The notes under the pieces: model-generated | The model's input: only the letters and a program-made list of their open reading frames with translations | What the model was told of the DNA's origin: nothing | The model's database searches: none | Assembly (NCBI RefSeq): GCF_001421765.1 | Contig: NZ_LMLA01000008.1 | Coordinates: 906 to 64,905, forward strand | DNA length: 64,000 bases | Source: Sphingomonas sp. Leaf32 | GTDB taxonomy: Bacteria > Pseudomonadota > Alphaproteobacteria > Sphingomonadales > Sphingomonadaceae | Reading direction: 5' to 3' | Shown: piece by piece, positions 35,817 to 45,300 of the stretch | Position numbering within the stretch: the first letter of the stretch is position 1 | Layout: every line of letters starts with the position of its first letter | Made by a program: the position numbers and the translations under genes

Positions 35817-36881
35817 ATGCGGATGTGGATGGCTGCACTGGCGGCAGCGATGATGACGGCGGCGCCGGTTGCCGCGCAACAGATCGGGGCGCCGGTCGAT
35901 GCGAAGCCGGGCAGGCCCTATCGGTTCAAGCAGAGCGGCATCACCGCCCCGGCCGAACTGGACGGGATGCGCCGCGCCGATGTCCGACAACTGGGGACTG
36001 ACGAACTCGACGTGTTCGCCGTCTATCAGGACGGACCGGATGCGATCACCGTCTATGTCTATCGCAGCCTCAGCGGCGGTGTGCCAGTGTGGTTCGATCG
36101 CGCCCGCGCCTCGATCGAGCAACGGCGGGAGATGTTCGGCAACGTCACGCCGGTGGTCCCGACCACCTTCACGCCTCCCGGCCAGTCGAGCGCCAGCGGG
36201 CTGATGGCCGGATGGACACTGAACAAGGCCCCCTATCGCGGCACCGCGCTGGCCATCCTGCCGGTCGGCGAATGGCTGGTGAAGGTGCGCTACAGCTCCA
36301 GCAAGATGGACGGCGCGGCCGTGGCGGCGCGAATCCCGGCGGTGCTGGGCGCGCTCGAATGGCCGAAAACCATCCCGTCCGCTCCCGCCGCGGCCCCGGT
36401 CGCCGATTGCGCCGCGCCGCTCGTCTTCTCGGCGACCGCCGCCCCGGTCACCGATGCGAAGGCGCTGCAATCCGCCGCGCTTTCGGGCGGACTGGTCGCC
36501 GCTGCCGAGGGAGAGAAGAAAGGCGTCTCGACCGCATCCTCGCCGGTCTGGTGCCGCGACCCGGCCCCGGCCCATATGGGCGCGGCCTATCGCCGCGACG
36601 GTGCGACCGACAGCTATCTGCTGGCGATCAGCGACAGCGGACGCGGCTTTGCCATCGCACCCGACGTCATCGCCCGCGAACTGGGCGAAGCGGAGGGCAG
36701 GAAGGTGCAGCAATGGTCGGTCGCGCTCTACGAACCCGGATCGATCGCCACCTATACGCCGATGACCGGCCTGCCCGCCCCCGACACGCTCATCGCGGCG
36801 CTCAACCGCCCGATCCTCGCGCGGACGACGACATGGGGCAAGAAACGCAACGTCTCGATCAACCCGGCATTCTTCAAATAG
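35817..36881 (+). CDS. Secreted protein of unknown function
   Basis: 354 residues. A signal peptide (WMAALAAAMMTAAPVAAQ) is followed by a mature protein with repeated hydrophobic beta segments, such as DELDVFAVYQDGPDAITVYVY and GTALAILPVGEWLVKVRYSS. There is an Ala/Pro-rich linker near 190-205 and two Cys near 202 and 240. I recognise no family. ATG at 35817; ATG at 35812 is out of frame. Confidence 0.7.
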   Translation: MRMWMAALAAAMMTAAPVAAQQIGAPVDAKPGRPYRFKQSGITAPAELDGMRRADVRQLGTDELDVFAVYQDGPDAITVYVYRSLSGGVPVWFDRARASIEQRREMFGNVTPVVPTTFTPPGQSSASGLMAGWTLNKAPYRGTALAILPVGEWLVKVRYSSSKMDGAAVAARIPAVLGALEWPKTIPSAPAAAPVADCAAPLVFSATAAPVTDAKALQSAALSGGLVAAAEGEKKGVSTASSPVWCRDPAPAHMGAAYRRDGATDSYLLAISDSGRGFAIAPDVIARELGEAEGRKVQQWSVALYEPGSIATYTPMTGLPAPDTLIAALNRPILARTTTWGKKRNVSINPAFFK

Positions 36882-37130
36882 GGCGCGGAGCCGGTGGTGG
36901 TAGCTTTCCTACACGCCGCCGCCCTGTCATGCTCGCCGATGCTCTTTGACATCGCGAGGCAGCCCTTCCGCCGGGCGTTGGGACCGGATCGGTGCGCAAT
37001 ATGCGGCAAGTGTGAACTTAGTGAACTTTGGGTAGAAGTATCCGCTCAAATATCTGAAAAAAATAATTTAATTGAACGCTCGCAAATAAAACGACCGTGC
37101 GGCCTTGCCCTTCATACCGGCAACCTGCTC

Positions 37131-37212
37131 GTCATCCCCGCGAAGGCTGGGATCTCCCGGTGGTAGCGCGTGACAGGAGCCGCTTGATGCCCCAGCCTCC
37201 GCTGGTGCGACG
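37131..37212. repeat. Degenerate GAAGGC-type palindromic repeat
   Basis: Begins GTCATCCCCGCGAAGGCTGG and ends CCCCAGCCTCCGCTGGTGCG, imperfect inverted arms of the family seen intact at 57949-58031. Confidence 0.6.
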
Positions 37213-37241
37213 TTCCTACCAAATGGATCGGTCCTTCGGCC

Positions 37242-37427
37242 GATCGACCTTCAGCCAATCCGAGCGTGATCGCTGAGCGACGTACAATTCCTTCGTCACC
37301 CCGGACTTGTTCCGGGGTCCACCGTGCCTCGAACGCTGTCGGCAGATCCTTGACTGCACCGGTTGCCGCACAGTGGACCCCGGAACAAGTCCGGGGTGAC
37401 GATAGACCGGCGAATGTCGATCGGCCC
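37242..37427. repeat. Palindromic TIR-bounded element, copy 2
   Basis: Left end GATCGACCTTCAGCC, then GATCGCTGAGCGACGTACAA (also present in copy 1), inner arm CACCCCGGACTTGTTCCGGG, core of about 60 bases, mate CCCCGGAACAAGTCCGGGG, right end ACCGGCGAATGTCGATCGG. The right end stops 7 bases before the stop codon of the PAP2 gene (37435). Confidence 0.8.
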
Positions 37428-37434
37428 CGGTGCC

Positions 37435-38028
37435 CTACTCGCCCGCCGGCAGCACCCGCGCAACGATCGCCTCCGCCGCCCAGCCGATGAACGCGCCCAC
37501 CACCACGTCGATTGGGAAATGCGTACCGCGCGGAATCTGGATCGCGGCGATCCCCGCCGCCGTCGCCTGTACCGGCACCGCTGCATCGGGATATTCCCGC
37601 GCCACCGCCCGCGCGACCGCGACGGCCCCGGCGGTATGGCCGGAGGGAAAGGAGTTTTGCGGCCCCTCGTCCCGGTTGCCGGGCGTCGGCCGATGCGCCT
37701 GACGGCTGGCGAACAGCTTGGGCCGCGCCCGGTCGACATTATGCTTGATCGCGGCCTTGGCCAGCGTCGCCAGCCCGTGCGCCGCGAGCATCCGCACCCC
37801 GGTACGGGTCAGCCGTGCGTCCCGTACGATCAAGCCGGCAGCGATGGTCGCCAGGTTGATCGCGACCATCGGCGGCTGGTCGGCGACCTCGCTCAGCGTA
37901 CCCGCCACCTTCACGACCGGATGATGCCGCAGCCCGGCCGCGATCCCCTGCCCCATATCGATATCGGCATCGACCAGTTGCTTCGCCCCGCGTTTGGCCT
38001 CGCGTCTGGCCTGCTTTTTCTTGCCCAT
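37435..38028 (-). CDS. PAP2-family phosphatase
   Basis: 197 residues. The three PAP2 motifs are visible: KHNVDRARP (KxxxxxxRP), FPSGHTAGA (PSGH) and RGTHFPIDV (SRxxxxxHxxxD-like, with the leading Ser replaced). About four to five membrane segments. It probably dephosphorylates a lipid phosphate such as undecaprenyl or phosphatidylglycerol phosphate. ATG at 38028; a very basic N-terminus (KKKQARREAKRGAK). Confidence 0.83.
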   Translation of the reverse strand: MGKKKQARREAKRGAKQLVDADIDMGQGIAAGLRHHPVVKVAGTLSEVADQPPMVAINLATIAAGLIVRDARLTRTGVRMLAAHGLATLAKAAIKHNVDRARPKLFASRQAHRPTPGNRDEGPQNSFPSGHTAGAVAVARAVAREYPDAAVPVQATAAGIAAIQIPRGTHFPIDVVVGAFIGWAAEAIVARVLPAGE

Positions 38029-38098
38029 CGCCTTCCAACCACTGGCGGACACGGAAGCTCCTTGTCGACACGCCGTTCGGGCGGGTAGGAGCGCCGCG

Positions 38099-38779
38099 AT
38101 GAACGATCCTACTACCATCCGCCGCCTCTATGGCCGTCGTCAGGGCCACAAGCTGCGCCAAGGGCAGGCCGCGCTGGTCGAGGAACTGTTGCCGCAGGTC
38201 TCGGTCCCCGACACCGGCCCGCTCACGTCGCAGGTCCTGTTCGGCGACGATCGCCCGGTCGAGGTGGAGATCGGCTTCGGCGCGGGCGAGCATCTGGCCG
38301 GACAGGCCGGCAGCCGCCCGCATCACGGTTTTGTCGGCTGCGAACCGTTCCTGAACGGCGTGGTCGGCGCGCTGAACCATATCCGCGACGACGGCCTCGC
38401 CAATGTCCGGCTGCACATGGGCGACGCGCTGGAGGTAATCGAACGCTTTCCCGATGCCGGGCTGGAGCGGGTCTATCTGCTCCACCCCGATCCCTGGCCC
38501 AAGGCCCGCCATGCCAAGCGGCGGATGATGAACCACGGCCCGATGGACCTGATCGCGCGCAAGCTGCGGCCGGGCGGCGAGTTCCGCCTCGGTACCGACG
38601 ACCCGACCTATTGCCGCTGGGCGATGATGGTCATGGACCAGCGCCGCGACTTCGCGTGGCAGGCGCAGACGGCGGCCGACTTCCTCACCCGCCCCGCCGA
38701 CTGGCCCGAAACCCGCTATGAGCGCAAGGCCCGGCGGCAGGGCCACGAAGTCTGGTATTTCCGCTACATCCGGGTCTGA
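38099..38779 (+). CDS. trmB: tRNA (guanine46-N7)-methyltransferase
   Basis: 226 residues. VEIGFGAGEHLAGQA is the SAM-binding motif I; YLLHPDPWPKARHAKRRMM is the conserved HPDPWPK catalytic segment; GGEFRLGTDD and the C-terminal TRYERKARRQGHEVWYFRY complete the family. It forms m7G46 in tRNAs. The ATG at 38099 is divergent from the PAP2 gene. Confidence 0.94.
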   Translation: MNDPTTIRRLYGRRQGHKLRQGQAALVEELLPQVSVPDTGPLTSQVLFGDDRPVEVEIGFGAGEHLAGQAGSRPHHGFVGCEPFLNGVVGALNHIRDDGLANVRLHMGDALEVIERFPDAGLERVYLLHPDPWPKARHAKRRMMNHGPMDLIARKLRPGGEFRLGTDDPTYCRWAMMVMDQRRDFAWQAQTAADFLTRPADWPETRYERKARRQGHEVWYFRYIRV

Positions 38780-38811
38780 CGCGGATCGGGGTGACGGGCG
38801 TTCCCCAGCCG

Positions 38812-40116
38812 CTACACCGCGACCGGGCTGGCCACCCGGCCGCCTTCGCCGAAGATGCGCAGATAGCGTGCGATGTCGGCGGGATCGCCGGTCGCCTTGG
38901 CCGGGTTGTCCGACAGCTTGACCGCCGGGCGGCCATTGGCACTGATGACCTTGCACACCAGCGAGATCGGCTCCAGCCCCTCGCCCCCCAGCGGGTCGCA
39001 GCCGCGGAAGTCGTTGGTGAGGTTCGTCCCCCAACCAAAGCTCATTCGTACCCGCCCATGGAAATGACGATAGGTCGCCAGGATGCTGTCCACGTCCATG
39101 CCGTCGGAGAAGATCAGCAGCCGGGACCGGGGATCGACGCCCTGGTCCTGCCACCAGCGCAGGATCTGCTCGCCCCCCTCGATCGGCGGCATACTGTCGG
39201 GGCGGAAGCCGGTCCAGTCGGCCAGCCACCGGGGCGCGTTGCGCAGGAAGGCGGTGGTGCCGAACGCATCGGGCAAGGCGATCAGCAGGTTGCCGCCATA
39301 ATGCCGGCGCCATTCCTCCAGCACACGGTACGGCGCGGCGGCGATGCCGGCATCGTCCCCGGCCAGCGCCGCCTCGACCATCGGCAGTTCGTGCGCGTTC
39401 GTGCCAATCGCCTCCACCCCCGCCTGCATTGCGAGCAGCACGTTGGAAGTGCCGACGAACCGGTCGCCCAGCCCCTCCTGCAACGCCTCGACACACCAGC
39501 GCTGCCACAGGAAGCCATGCCGCCGCCGCGTGCCGAAGTCGGACAGGACTAGATCGGGCAGCGCGCGCAGCCGCTCGACCTTGTCCCACAGCCGCGCCTT
39601 GGCCCGGGCATAGGTTACGTCCAGCGCGAACCGGCCATGGTCGCGCAGCGCCGCCCGCGCCCGCAGTTCGTTGAGGATGGTCAGGGCCGGGATTTCCCAC
39701 AGCGACGTCTCCGCCCACGGCCCGTCGAAATGCAGCTCGTACTGCCCGTCGCGGATCGACAGTTCGTAGGGCGGCAGGCGGAAACGGCCAAGCCAGTCGA
39801 TGAAGCCGGGCGCGAACATTCGCTCGACCCCGTAGAAGCTGTTGCCCGCCAGCCAGATCAGCTCCTGCCTGGAAAAGGCGACGGTGCGGGCATGGTCCAG
39901 CTGGGCGCGCAGTTCGCCTTCGTCGATCACCTCGGCCAGCCGCACCGACCTGCTGCGGTTGATGACGGCAAAGGTCGCGCGGACATCCGGATGCACGTCG
40001 CGGATCATCTGCACCATCAGCAGCTTGTAGAAATCGGTGTCGAGCAGGCTGCGCACCACCGGGTCCAGCCGCCAGCCATGGTTCCACACCCGCGTCGCAA
40101 TATCGGTCATCACCAT
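38812..40116 (-). CDS. pncB: Nicotinate phosphoribosyltransferase
   Basis: 434 residues. [15 protein letters not shown] near residue 24, [19 protein letters not shown], the catalytic-His region [20 protein letters not shown] and the C-terminal [11 protein letters not shown] match PncB. It makes nicotinate mononucleotide in the NAD salvage route. The ATG at 40116 is chosen because AAAGG lies 7-8 bases upstream; an ATG at 40110 is also possible. It is 3 bases after nrtR on the same strand. Confidence 0.94.
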   Translation of the reverse strand: MVMTDIATRVWNHGWRLDPVVRSLLDTDFYKLLMVQMIRDVHPDVRATFAVINRSRSVRLAEVIDEGELRAQLDHARTVAFSRQELIWLAGNSFYGVERMFAPGFIDWLGRFRLPPYELSIRDGQYELHFDGPWAETSLWEIPALTILNELRARAALRDHGRFALDVTYARAKARLWDKVERLRALPDLVLSDFGTRRRHGFLWQRWCVEALQEGLGDRFVGTSNVLLAMQAGVEAIGTNAHELPMVEAALAGDDAGIAAAPYRVLEEWRRHYGGNLLIALPDAFGTTAFLRNAPRWLADWTGFRPDSMPPIEGGEQILRWWQDQGVDPRSRLLIFSDGMDVDSILATYRHFHGRVRMSFGWGTNLTNDFRGCDPLGGEGLEPISLVCKVISANGRPAVKLSDNPAKATGDPADIARYLRIFGEGGRVASPVAV

Positions 40117-40119
40117 CGG

Positions 40120-40809
40120 TCAGCCTTTCGAAAGCCGGACATAGAGTTCGGCCGGACGGAATGCCCGCCCCGCCTCATATTGCTCCGTCGCTTGCAGGGT
40201 ACCGCGCTCCAGCATCCGGCGGCGAAACGCCGGCTTGTTCAGCGTCCGGCCCAGCACGGCCTCATGCACCACCTGCAACTCGCGCAGGGTGAAGCGTTCG
40301 GGCAACAGGGCAAAGGCGGCATCGTCGATCGCGTCGCGCAGCCGCTCCAGCGTCAGCTGAAGAATCCGGTCGTGATCGAACGCCAGCCGAAGCGCCTGCC
40401 CGTCATGCTGTACCGTCCCTGCCGGATCGATCGTCGCCAGGCATTGGCCATCGCGCAGTCGTATCTCCGCCATCCGCGACGGATCGAGCAGCACGCGATA
40501 GGCGATGGCGATGATCCGCATCCGGGGATCGCGATCGACCGCGCCGAAGCAATGGACCTGTTCGGGCACGACGCCGGACAGTCCGGCCTTGTCGCGCAGC
40601 ACCCGCTCCGCCGCCGCCTCCAGCGACTCGTCGATGGCAACGAATCCGCCGGGCAACGCCCAGTCACCCGCGAAGGGTGGTTGATCCCGGCGGGTCAGCA
40701 GAACGACCAACCGCCCTTCCGCCAACCCGAACGCGGCGCAGTCGACCGCGACCGATGGTCGGTCATACCCGGTCGGGTCGTATTGTTGCAGGAAAACCGC
40801 CTCTTCCAT
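40120..40809 (-). CDS. nrtR: NrtR-type Nudix transcriptional regulator of NAD metabolism
   Basis: 229 residues: an N-terminal Nudix domain (WALPGGFVAIDESLEAAAER, a degenerate Nudix box with SLEAAAERVL) and a C-terminal winged helix (FTLRELQVVHEAVLGRTLNK). NrtR proteins bind DNA and release it on binding ADP-ribose or related NAD products. It forms an operon with pncB and diverges from a nicotinamidase-like gene. A perfect 13+13 palindrome lies just before its start, in the shared control region. Confidence 0.9.
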   Translation of the reverse strand: MEEAVFLQQYDPTGYDRPSVAVDCAAFGLAEGRLVVLLTRRDQPPFAGDWALPGGFVAIDESLEAAAERVLRDKAGLSGVVPEQVHCFGAVDRDPRMRIIAIAYRVLLDPSRMAEIRLRDGQCLATIDPAGTVQHDGQALRLAFDHDRILQLTLERLRDAIDDAAFALLPERFTLRELQVVHEAVLGRTLNKPAFRRRMLERGTLQATEQYEAGRAFRPAELYVRLSKG

Positions 40810-40811
40810 TC

Positions 40812-40846
40812 GCTTTACATATATCTGACTCGAATATATGTAAAGC
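40812..40846. promoter_or_regulatory. NrtR operator: 13+13 bp inverted repeat
   Basis: GCTTTACATATAT (40812-40824) and ATATATGTAAAGC (40834-40846) are perfect inverted repeats with a 9-base spacer, centred between the divergent nrtR ATG (40809) and nicotinamidase-like ATG (40866). The site is AT-rich in GC-rich DNA. Its position makes NrtR the natural binder. Confidence 0.75.
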
Positions 40847-40865
40847 GGGTGAACGGAGAACTGCC

Positions 40866-41450
40866 ATGCGTGACCTGATCGTTGTCGTGGATACCCAGGC
40901 CGATTTCATGCTGCCGGACTATGCCCTGCCGGTGCCCGGCGCAGAGGCGATCGTCGCCCCGCTGGCGGAATGGCTATCGCGGCGCAGTGCGGCCGATACC
41001 GCGGCGATGGTGTTCACCTTCGACACGCATTTTGCCGATACCTACCCCGACAGCGCCGAAGCGGCGCTGTTTCCGATCCACTGCGTCAAGGGAACGCCGG
41101 GCTGGCGGAACCTGCTCGACCCGCTGTCGACCGCACGGGATATTTCCTGCCGGACGCTGGAGAAGGGCGTGTTCGACATGTGGGCCGAAGACGGACTGCT
41201 GCTGGACGATCCGCGCGGCGTGATGCCTCCGGTTCCACGCGACACCTTCTTCGCCGACCTGCGGCGACAGGGCGTCGATCGGGCGATCGTGGTCGGCATC
41301 GCCGCCGATTACTGCGTCCGCTGGGCGATCGACGGGCTGGTCGCGCGGGGATTTTCGGTCACCGTGCCTGCCGCTCTGACCCGTGGAATCGATCGTCCGA
41401 TCGAACAGGTACTTCGGGAAGATTTCGCGGACCGTCCGGTTTCGAACTAG
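40866..41450 (+). CDS. Nicotinamidase-like cysteine hydrolase
   Basis: 194 residues of the isochorismatase-like fold. Candidate triad: Asp9 (VVVDTQADFM), Lys in HCVKGTPGW and Cys in GIAADYCVRWAID. FTFDTHFADTY gives metal-site Asp/His. In this setting (divergent from nrtR-pncB) it most likely turns nicotinamide into nicotinate for PncB, i.e. a PncA role; other amidases share the fold. ATG at 40866. Confidence 0.82.
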   Translation: MRDLIVVVDTQADFMLPDYALPVPGAEAIVAPLAEWLSRRSAADTAAMVFTFDTHFADTYPDSAEAALFPIHCVKGTPGWRNLLDPLSTARDISCRTLEKGVFDMWAEDGLLLDDPRGVMPPVPRDTFFADLRRQGVDRAIVVGIAADYCVRWAIDGLVARGFSVTVPAALTRGIDRPIEQVLREDFADRPVSN

Positions 41451-41454
41451 GGGT

Positions 41455-41560
41455 GATCGGCATTCACATTCTATTTCGTTACCCCGGACTTGTTCCGGGG
41501 TGACGAAGGGGCTGAAGGCGGCGATCAGAAACGACACCGGGAGTAGCTGAAGGTCGATCC
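41455..41560. repeat. Palindromic TIR-bounded element, copy 4 (inverted, coreless)
   Basis: Starts 4 bases after the stop of the nicotinamidase-like gene. Left end GATCGGCATTCACATTC; one palindrome TTACCCCGGACTTGTTCCGG ending GGGTGACG; right end GAGTAGCTGAAGGTCGATCC. It lacks the core and second inner arm, and its order is inverted relative to copy 3, with which it shares ACCGGGAG and GGCGATCAG segments on opposite strands. Confidence 0.75.
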
Positions 41561-41673
41561 GAACTAATGCGGCACAGTTGCCCGGAATTCGGCCAGTCGT
41601 GGATAGTGTCACTTGCGATAGATTGTGATAGGCAACCTCTCTCGACACCCTACGCCCCAACAAGGGATTGTTA

Positions 41674-42303
41674 ATGCCGCAGATTCTCGTCGCCGACGAT
41701 CATCCGATGTGCGCGACCGCATTGGGGATGGCGGCGCGGGCGGTCGATCCGGCCATCACCAAGGACTGTGTGACGACCCTGGCCGAAGCGGAAGCGCTGG
41801 TCCGTCGCACCGCGTACGACCTGATCCTGCTCGATCTCATGTTGCCGGACGTGCAGGGATTTGCGGGATTGGCGATGCTGCGCGCCATCCGTCCGACCGC
41901 GACCATCGCCATCGTTTCCGGGCGGGAGGAACCCGCCGTCGTCGCGCAGGCGCACGCGCTGGGCGCAAAGGGGTTCATCCCCAAATCCTCGACGATCGAT
42001 CAGATGATCGCCGCGATCCGCGCGCTGCTCGACGGACAGGACTGGCTGCCCGCCGGTATCGCCGATGCGAACCACGAAGACCGCCGGGTCGATCTGGCCG
42101 AGCGGATGGGCACCTTGTCGATCGCGCAGCTTCGCGTGCTGCGCGCCATCGTGAACGGGCATCAGAACAAGCAGATCGCGTACGACCTGCACCTCGCCGA
42201 GCCGACGGTGAAGTCGCATCTGTCAGCAATCTTCCGCAAGCTGGGCGTCAGCAACCGGACGCAGGCGGTGCTGGCGCTGCAGGCGTTCGACGCGGAAGGC
42301 TGA
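41674..42303 (+). CDS. NarL/FixJ-type response regulator (LuxR HTH)
   Basis: 209 residues: receiver domain with acidic pocket Asp8-Asp9 and phosphorylation Asp54 (ILLDLMLPDVQ), and a C-terminal LuxR helix-turn-helix (NGHQNKQIAYDLHLAEPTVK). It is convergent with the hybrid kinase gene, with 6 bases between the two 3' ends; pairing is inferred from position. ATG at 41674. Confidence 0.9.
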   Translation: MPQILVADDHPMCATALGMAARAVDPAITKDCVTTLAEAEALVRRTAYDLILLDLMLPDVQGFAGLAMLRAIRPTATIAIVSGREEPAVVAQAHALGAKGFIPKSSTIDQMIAAIRALLDGQDWLPAGIADANHEDRRVDLAERMGTLSIAQLRVLRAIVNGHQNKQIAYDLHLAEPTVKSHLSAIFRKLGVSNRTQAVLALQAFDAEG

Positions 42304-42309
42304 TCCGCT

Positions 42310-45300
42310 TCAGGCGGCCCCGCGCATCGCGGTGCGTGCCGCCTCGATCACGTCCTGCGCGCAGCGATCCAGCCGGTCGATCACCCCCGGATCGATCGTC
42401 GCGTCGTCGGCCAGCCCCTCGATCTCCGCCAGCGCCGCGATCAGATTGGCGGCCCCCATGCTGGCCGCCGCGCCGTGAAAGGCATGGGCTTCGCGGCGGG
42501 CGAGGTTGTTGCGGCCATGGGTCAGCAGCGTCCGCAGCCGCCCCGGCACCCGCCGCGCATCCTCGATGAACAATGCGAGCAGCGTGTTGCGCTGTTCAGG
42601 CCCCAGCGCATCGGTGAGCGCGCGTATCCGCAGCGGATCGATGACGTCAGAAACCGGAGACGCTACCGGTGAGCGCGGCGGCGCGGTCGCCGCGTTGTCG
42701 AGCAACGCGCTCAACTGCGCCATGTCGACCGGCTTGGTCAGCACGCCGTTCATCCCCGCCTGGGTGATGTCGGCGCGGCGCTCGTTCGACAGGTCGGCGG
42801 TGATCGCGTGGATCGGAACCGCGGCCCCCGCGCCGCTCCATGCCCGGATGGCGCGCGTCGCGGCCAGTCCGTCCATCACCGGCATCTGAACGTCCATCAG
42901 TACCAGATCGACCGGATTGCCGGCCGTCGCCGTGACATATTCGACGGCCCGCGCGCCATTTTCGACCGCCACCACCTGATGCCCCAGCCGCCGGACGATC
43001 TCGGCCAGGAGATAGCGGTTGGTGTCGTTGTCCTCGGCCACCAGTACCGTCATCGGCGGGCGTCCGTCCGGTGCCTGCGCGGCACGGGGCATGGCGAGCG
43101 TCGGCCCCCCCGCATCGTCGACGACCGTGGCGGCAGGGAGCGGAATGTCGAACCAGAAGCGGGAGCCGTCACCGGGGCGGCTGACGACCTGGATCGTACC
43201 GCGCATCGATTCGACCAGCATCCGGCTGATGCTGAGGCCGAGGCCGGTGCCGCCATAGCTGCGCGTGGTCGAAGCGTCCGCCTGGACGAAGGGCTCGAAG
43301 ATCGCCTCCAGCCGGTCGTCGCGAATGCCGACGCCGGTGTCGGTGACCTGGAACCGCCACAGATCGCCGTCTTCGCGCGATGCCCAGATGCTCACCGACC
43401 CGGTTCGCGTGAACTTCACGGCATTGCCGACGAGATTGGTCAGCACCCGCTGCAACCGCGCCGGATCGCCGACGACCCGACCGGCGGGCGCGTCGAGCTT
43501 TATGGACAGCGCGTGTTTGCGCGCCTCCGCCGCGAACAGCCCGGCCACCGTCTGCAACAATTCCCGCGGTTCGAAGGCGATCGCCTCCGGGCTGCCATGG
43601 CCGCCTTCCAGCTTGGAAAAGGTCAGCACGTCGTCGACGATATCCGACAGCGTGCGCCCGGCGGTTTCCAGCGAATCGAGATGCCGCATTCGTTCGGCGC
43701 GGTCCGGCGTGTCGCGCAGCAACTGCACCGCCGCGAGGATGGAGGTCAGCGGGGTGCGGATCTCATGGCTGATCGTCGCGGTGAAGGTCGCCTTGGCCGC
43801 GAGCGCGCGTTCGGCCTCTTCGCGGGCGGCGCGCAGATCGGTCATCGCCGCGACATGTTCGGTCACGTCCTGGAACACGCCGAACAGGCCGACGATCCCC
43901 GCCCCCGGCGCCGTTTCCGCCTGCCCGCGCGACCGGACCCAGCGCATCTGTCCATCCGGGCGCACGATGCGGGCGTCGAATTCGAACGGCTCGCCATTGG
44001 CGATCGCCATGCCGATCCGGTCGCGCACCTTCGTCCGGTCCTCGGGATGGTAATAGCGGATGGCGGTGGCGATGCCGGGTTCGCAGTCCCCTTCGACACC
44101 GTGGATACGAAAGACTTCGGGCGACCAGAACAGCCGCCAGTCGGCCAGGTTGAGCCGCCAATGGCCGATGCCCGCGGCGCTCTCCGCCATCGCCAGCAAT
44201 CGCTGCTGCTCCTCCAGTTCGTCGAAGGACGCGACGGCCTCGCGCTCCGCCGCGCGACGATCGGCGATGTCGCGGACCGATCCGATCACCTCGGCGGACG
44301 CGGGATCGTCGCCGACCAGCCGGAACGCGCCTTCCAGCCACAGGTAACGCCCATCGCGGTGGCGCATCCGATACCGAACCACCAGGCTCCCCCCGGTCGG
44401 GGTCAGCGCGGCGAGGCAACGCTGCACCCGGTCGCGGTCGTCGGGATGGATCATCTGGAACGGGCTGTGCCCGACCATCTGTTCCGGGGGATAGCCGAGC
44501 AGCCGTTCCGATCCCGACGATGCATAGCGGCGCAGGCCGTCCGGCCCCAGCCGGACGATCAGGTCGGTCGAATGATCCGCCAGCAACCGCAGATGGCGTT
44601 CATTGTCGCGGATTTCCTTCAATGCCAGCCACTGTTCGTACACCAGCGCGGCCACGGGAAAGACGGTCAGCGTGAACGCACCGATGAACAGCTGGAGGTA
44701 CAGAATGCGGTCGGCGCGCGACATCATCAGGTCGTAGATCGGCCCGACCCCCTGCAAGGTGCAGACCGTCGCGACGACGCTCACGGCGATGGTCGATGCC
44801 GCCGCCCCGGCGAAACGGTACAGCAGGGCCGAGAATACGCCGCAGGGCAGCAGCAGGAACAGCACGAGATAGCTGTTCATCGTGAAGATAACGCCGGCCA
44901 GCGCGGCGGTCAGCGCCACGACGACGATCACCGAGGGCGACAGGACGTCGAGTTCCTCCGACAATGCCCGCCGCGTCGCCTTCAGCGCGGGCAGCAGCAC
45001 GATCATTCCCATCGCATTGGCGGCAAACCACTGGATCGCGCTGAGTGACGTGACGGTGCCGAACATCGCCAGCCGGAACTGGATGAACAATGCCGTAATC
45101 AGCCCGGCCCCGGCCAGCGCGATCAGGACGATGGTCACATAGCCGCGCAACAGTCGTGGATCGGGATGAACCAGCCGGATCAGCGACGCGACGGCGGTGA
45201 TGCTGATAAGGTCGATCAGGCCATAGCCAATCAGCAACCGCCAATCGTCGTGGCGCCACCCGTTCGCCAGGACCAGCGCGATCCCGGTGATGCAGAGCAG

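Larger units (their letters stand above)
36882..37434. other. Intergenic region: AT-rich patch, paired GTGAACTT motif and two repeats
   Basis: No gene is seen. TGTGAACTTAGTGAACTTT at 37011-37029 matches the reverse strand at 53698-53716 with one difference. The stretch 37040-37095 is strongly AT-rich for this genome (runs such as AAAAAAATAATTTAATT). A degenerate GAAGGC-type palindromic repeat lies at 37131-37212, and the TIR element copy 2 at 37242-37427. Confidence 0.6.

Noticed and set aside
42808..45048. 746-codon plus-strand frame inside the hybrid kinase gene
   Set aside because: Antisense of the kinase, same Arg-rich composition, no ribosome site.
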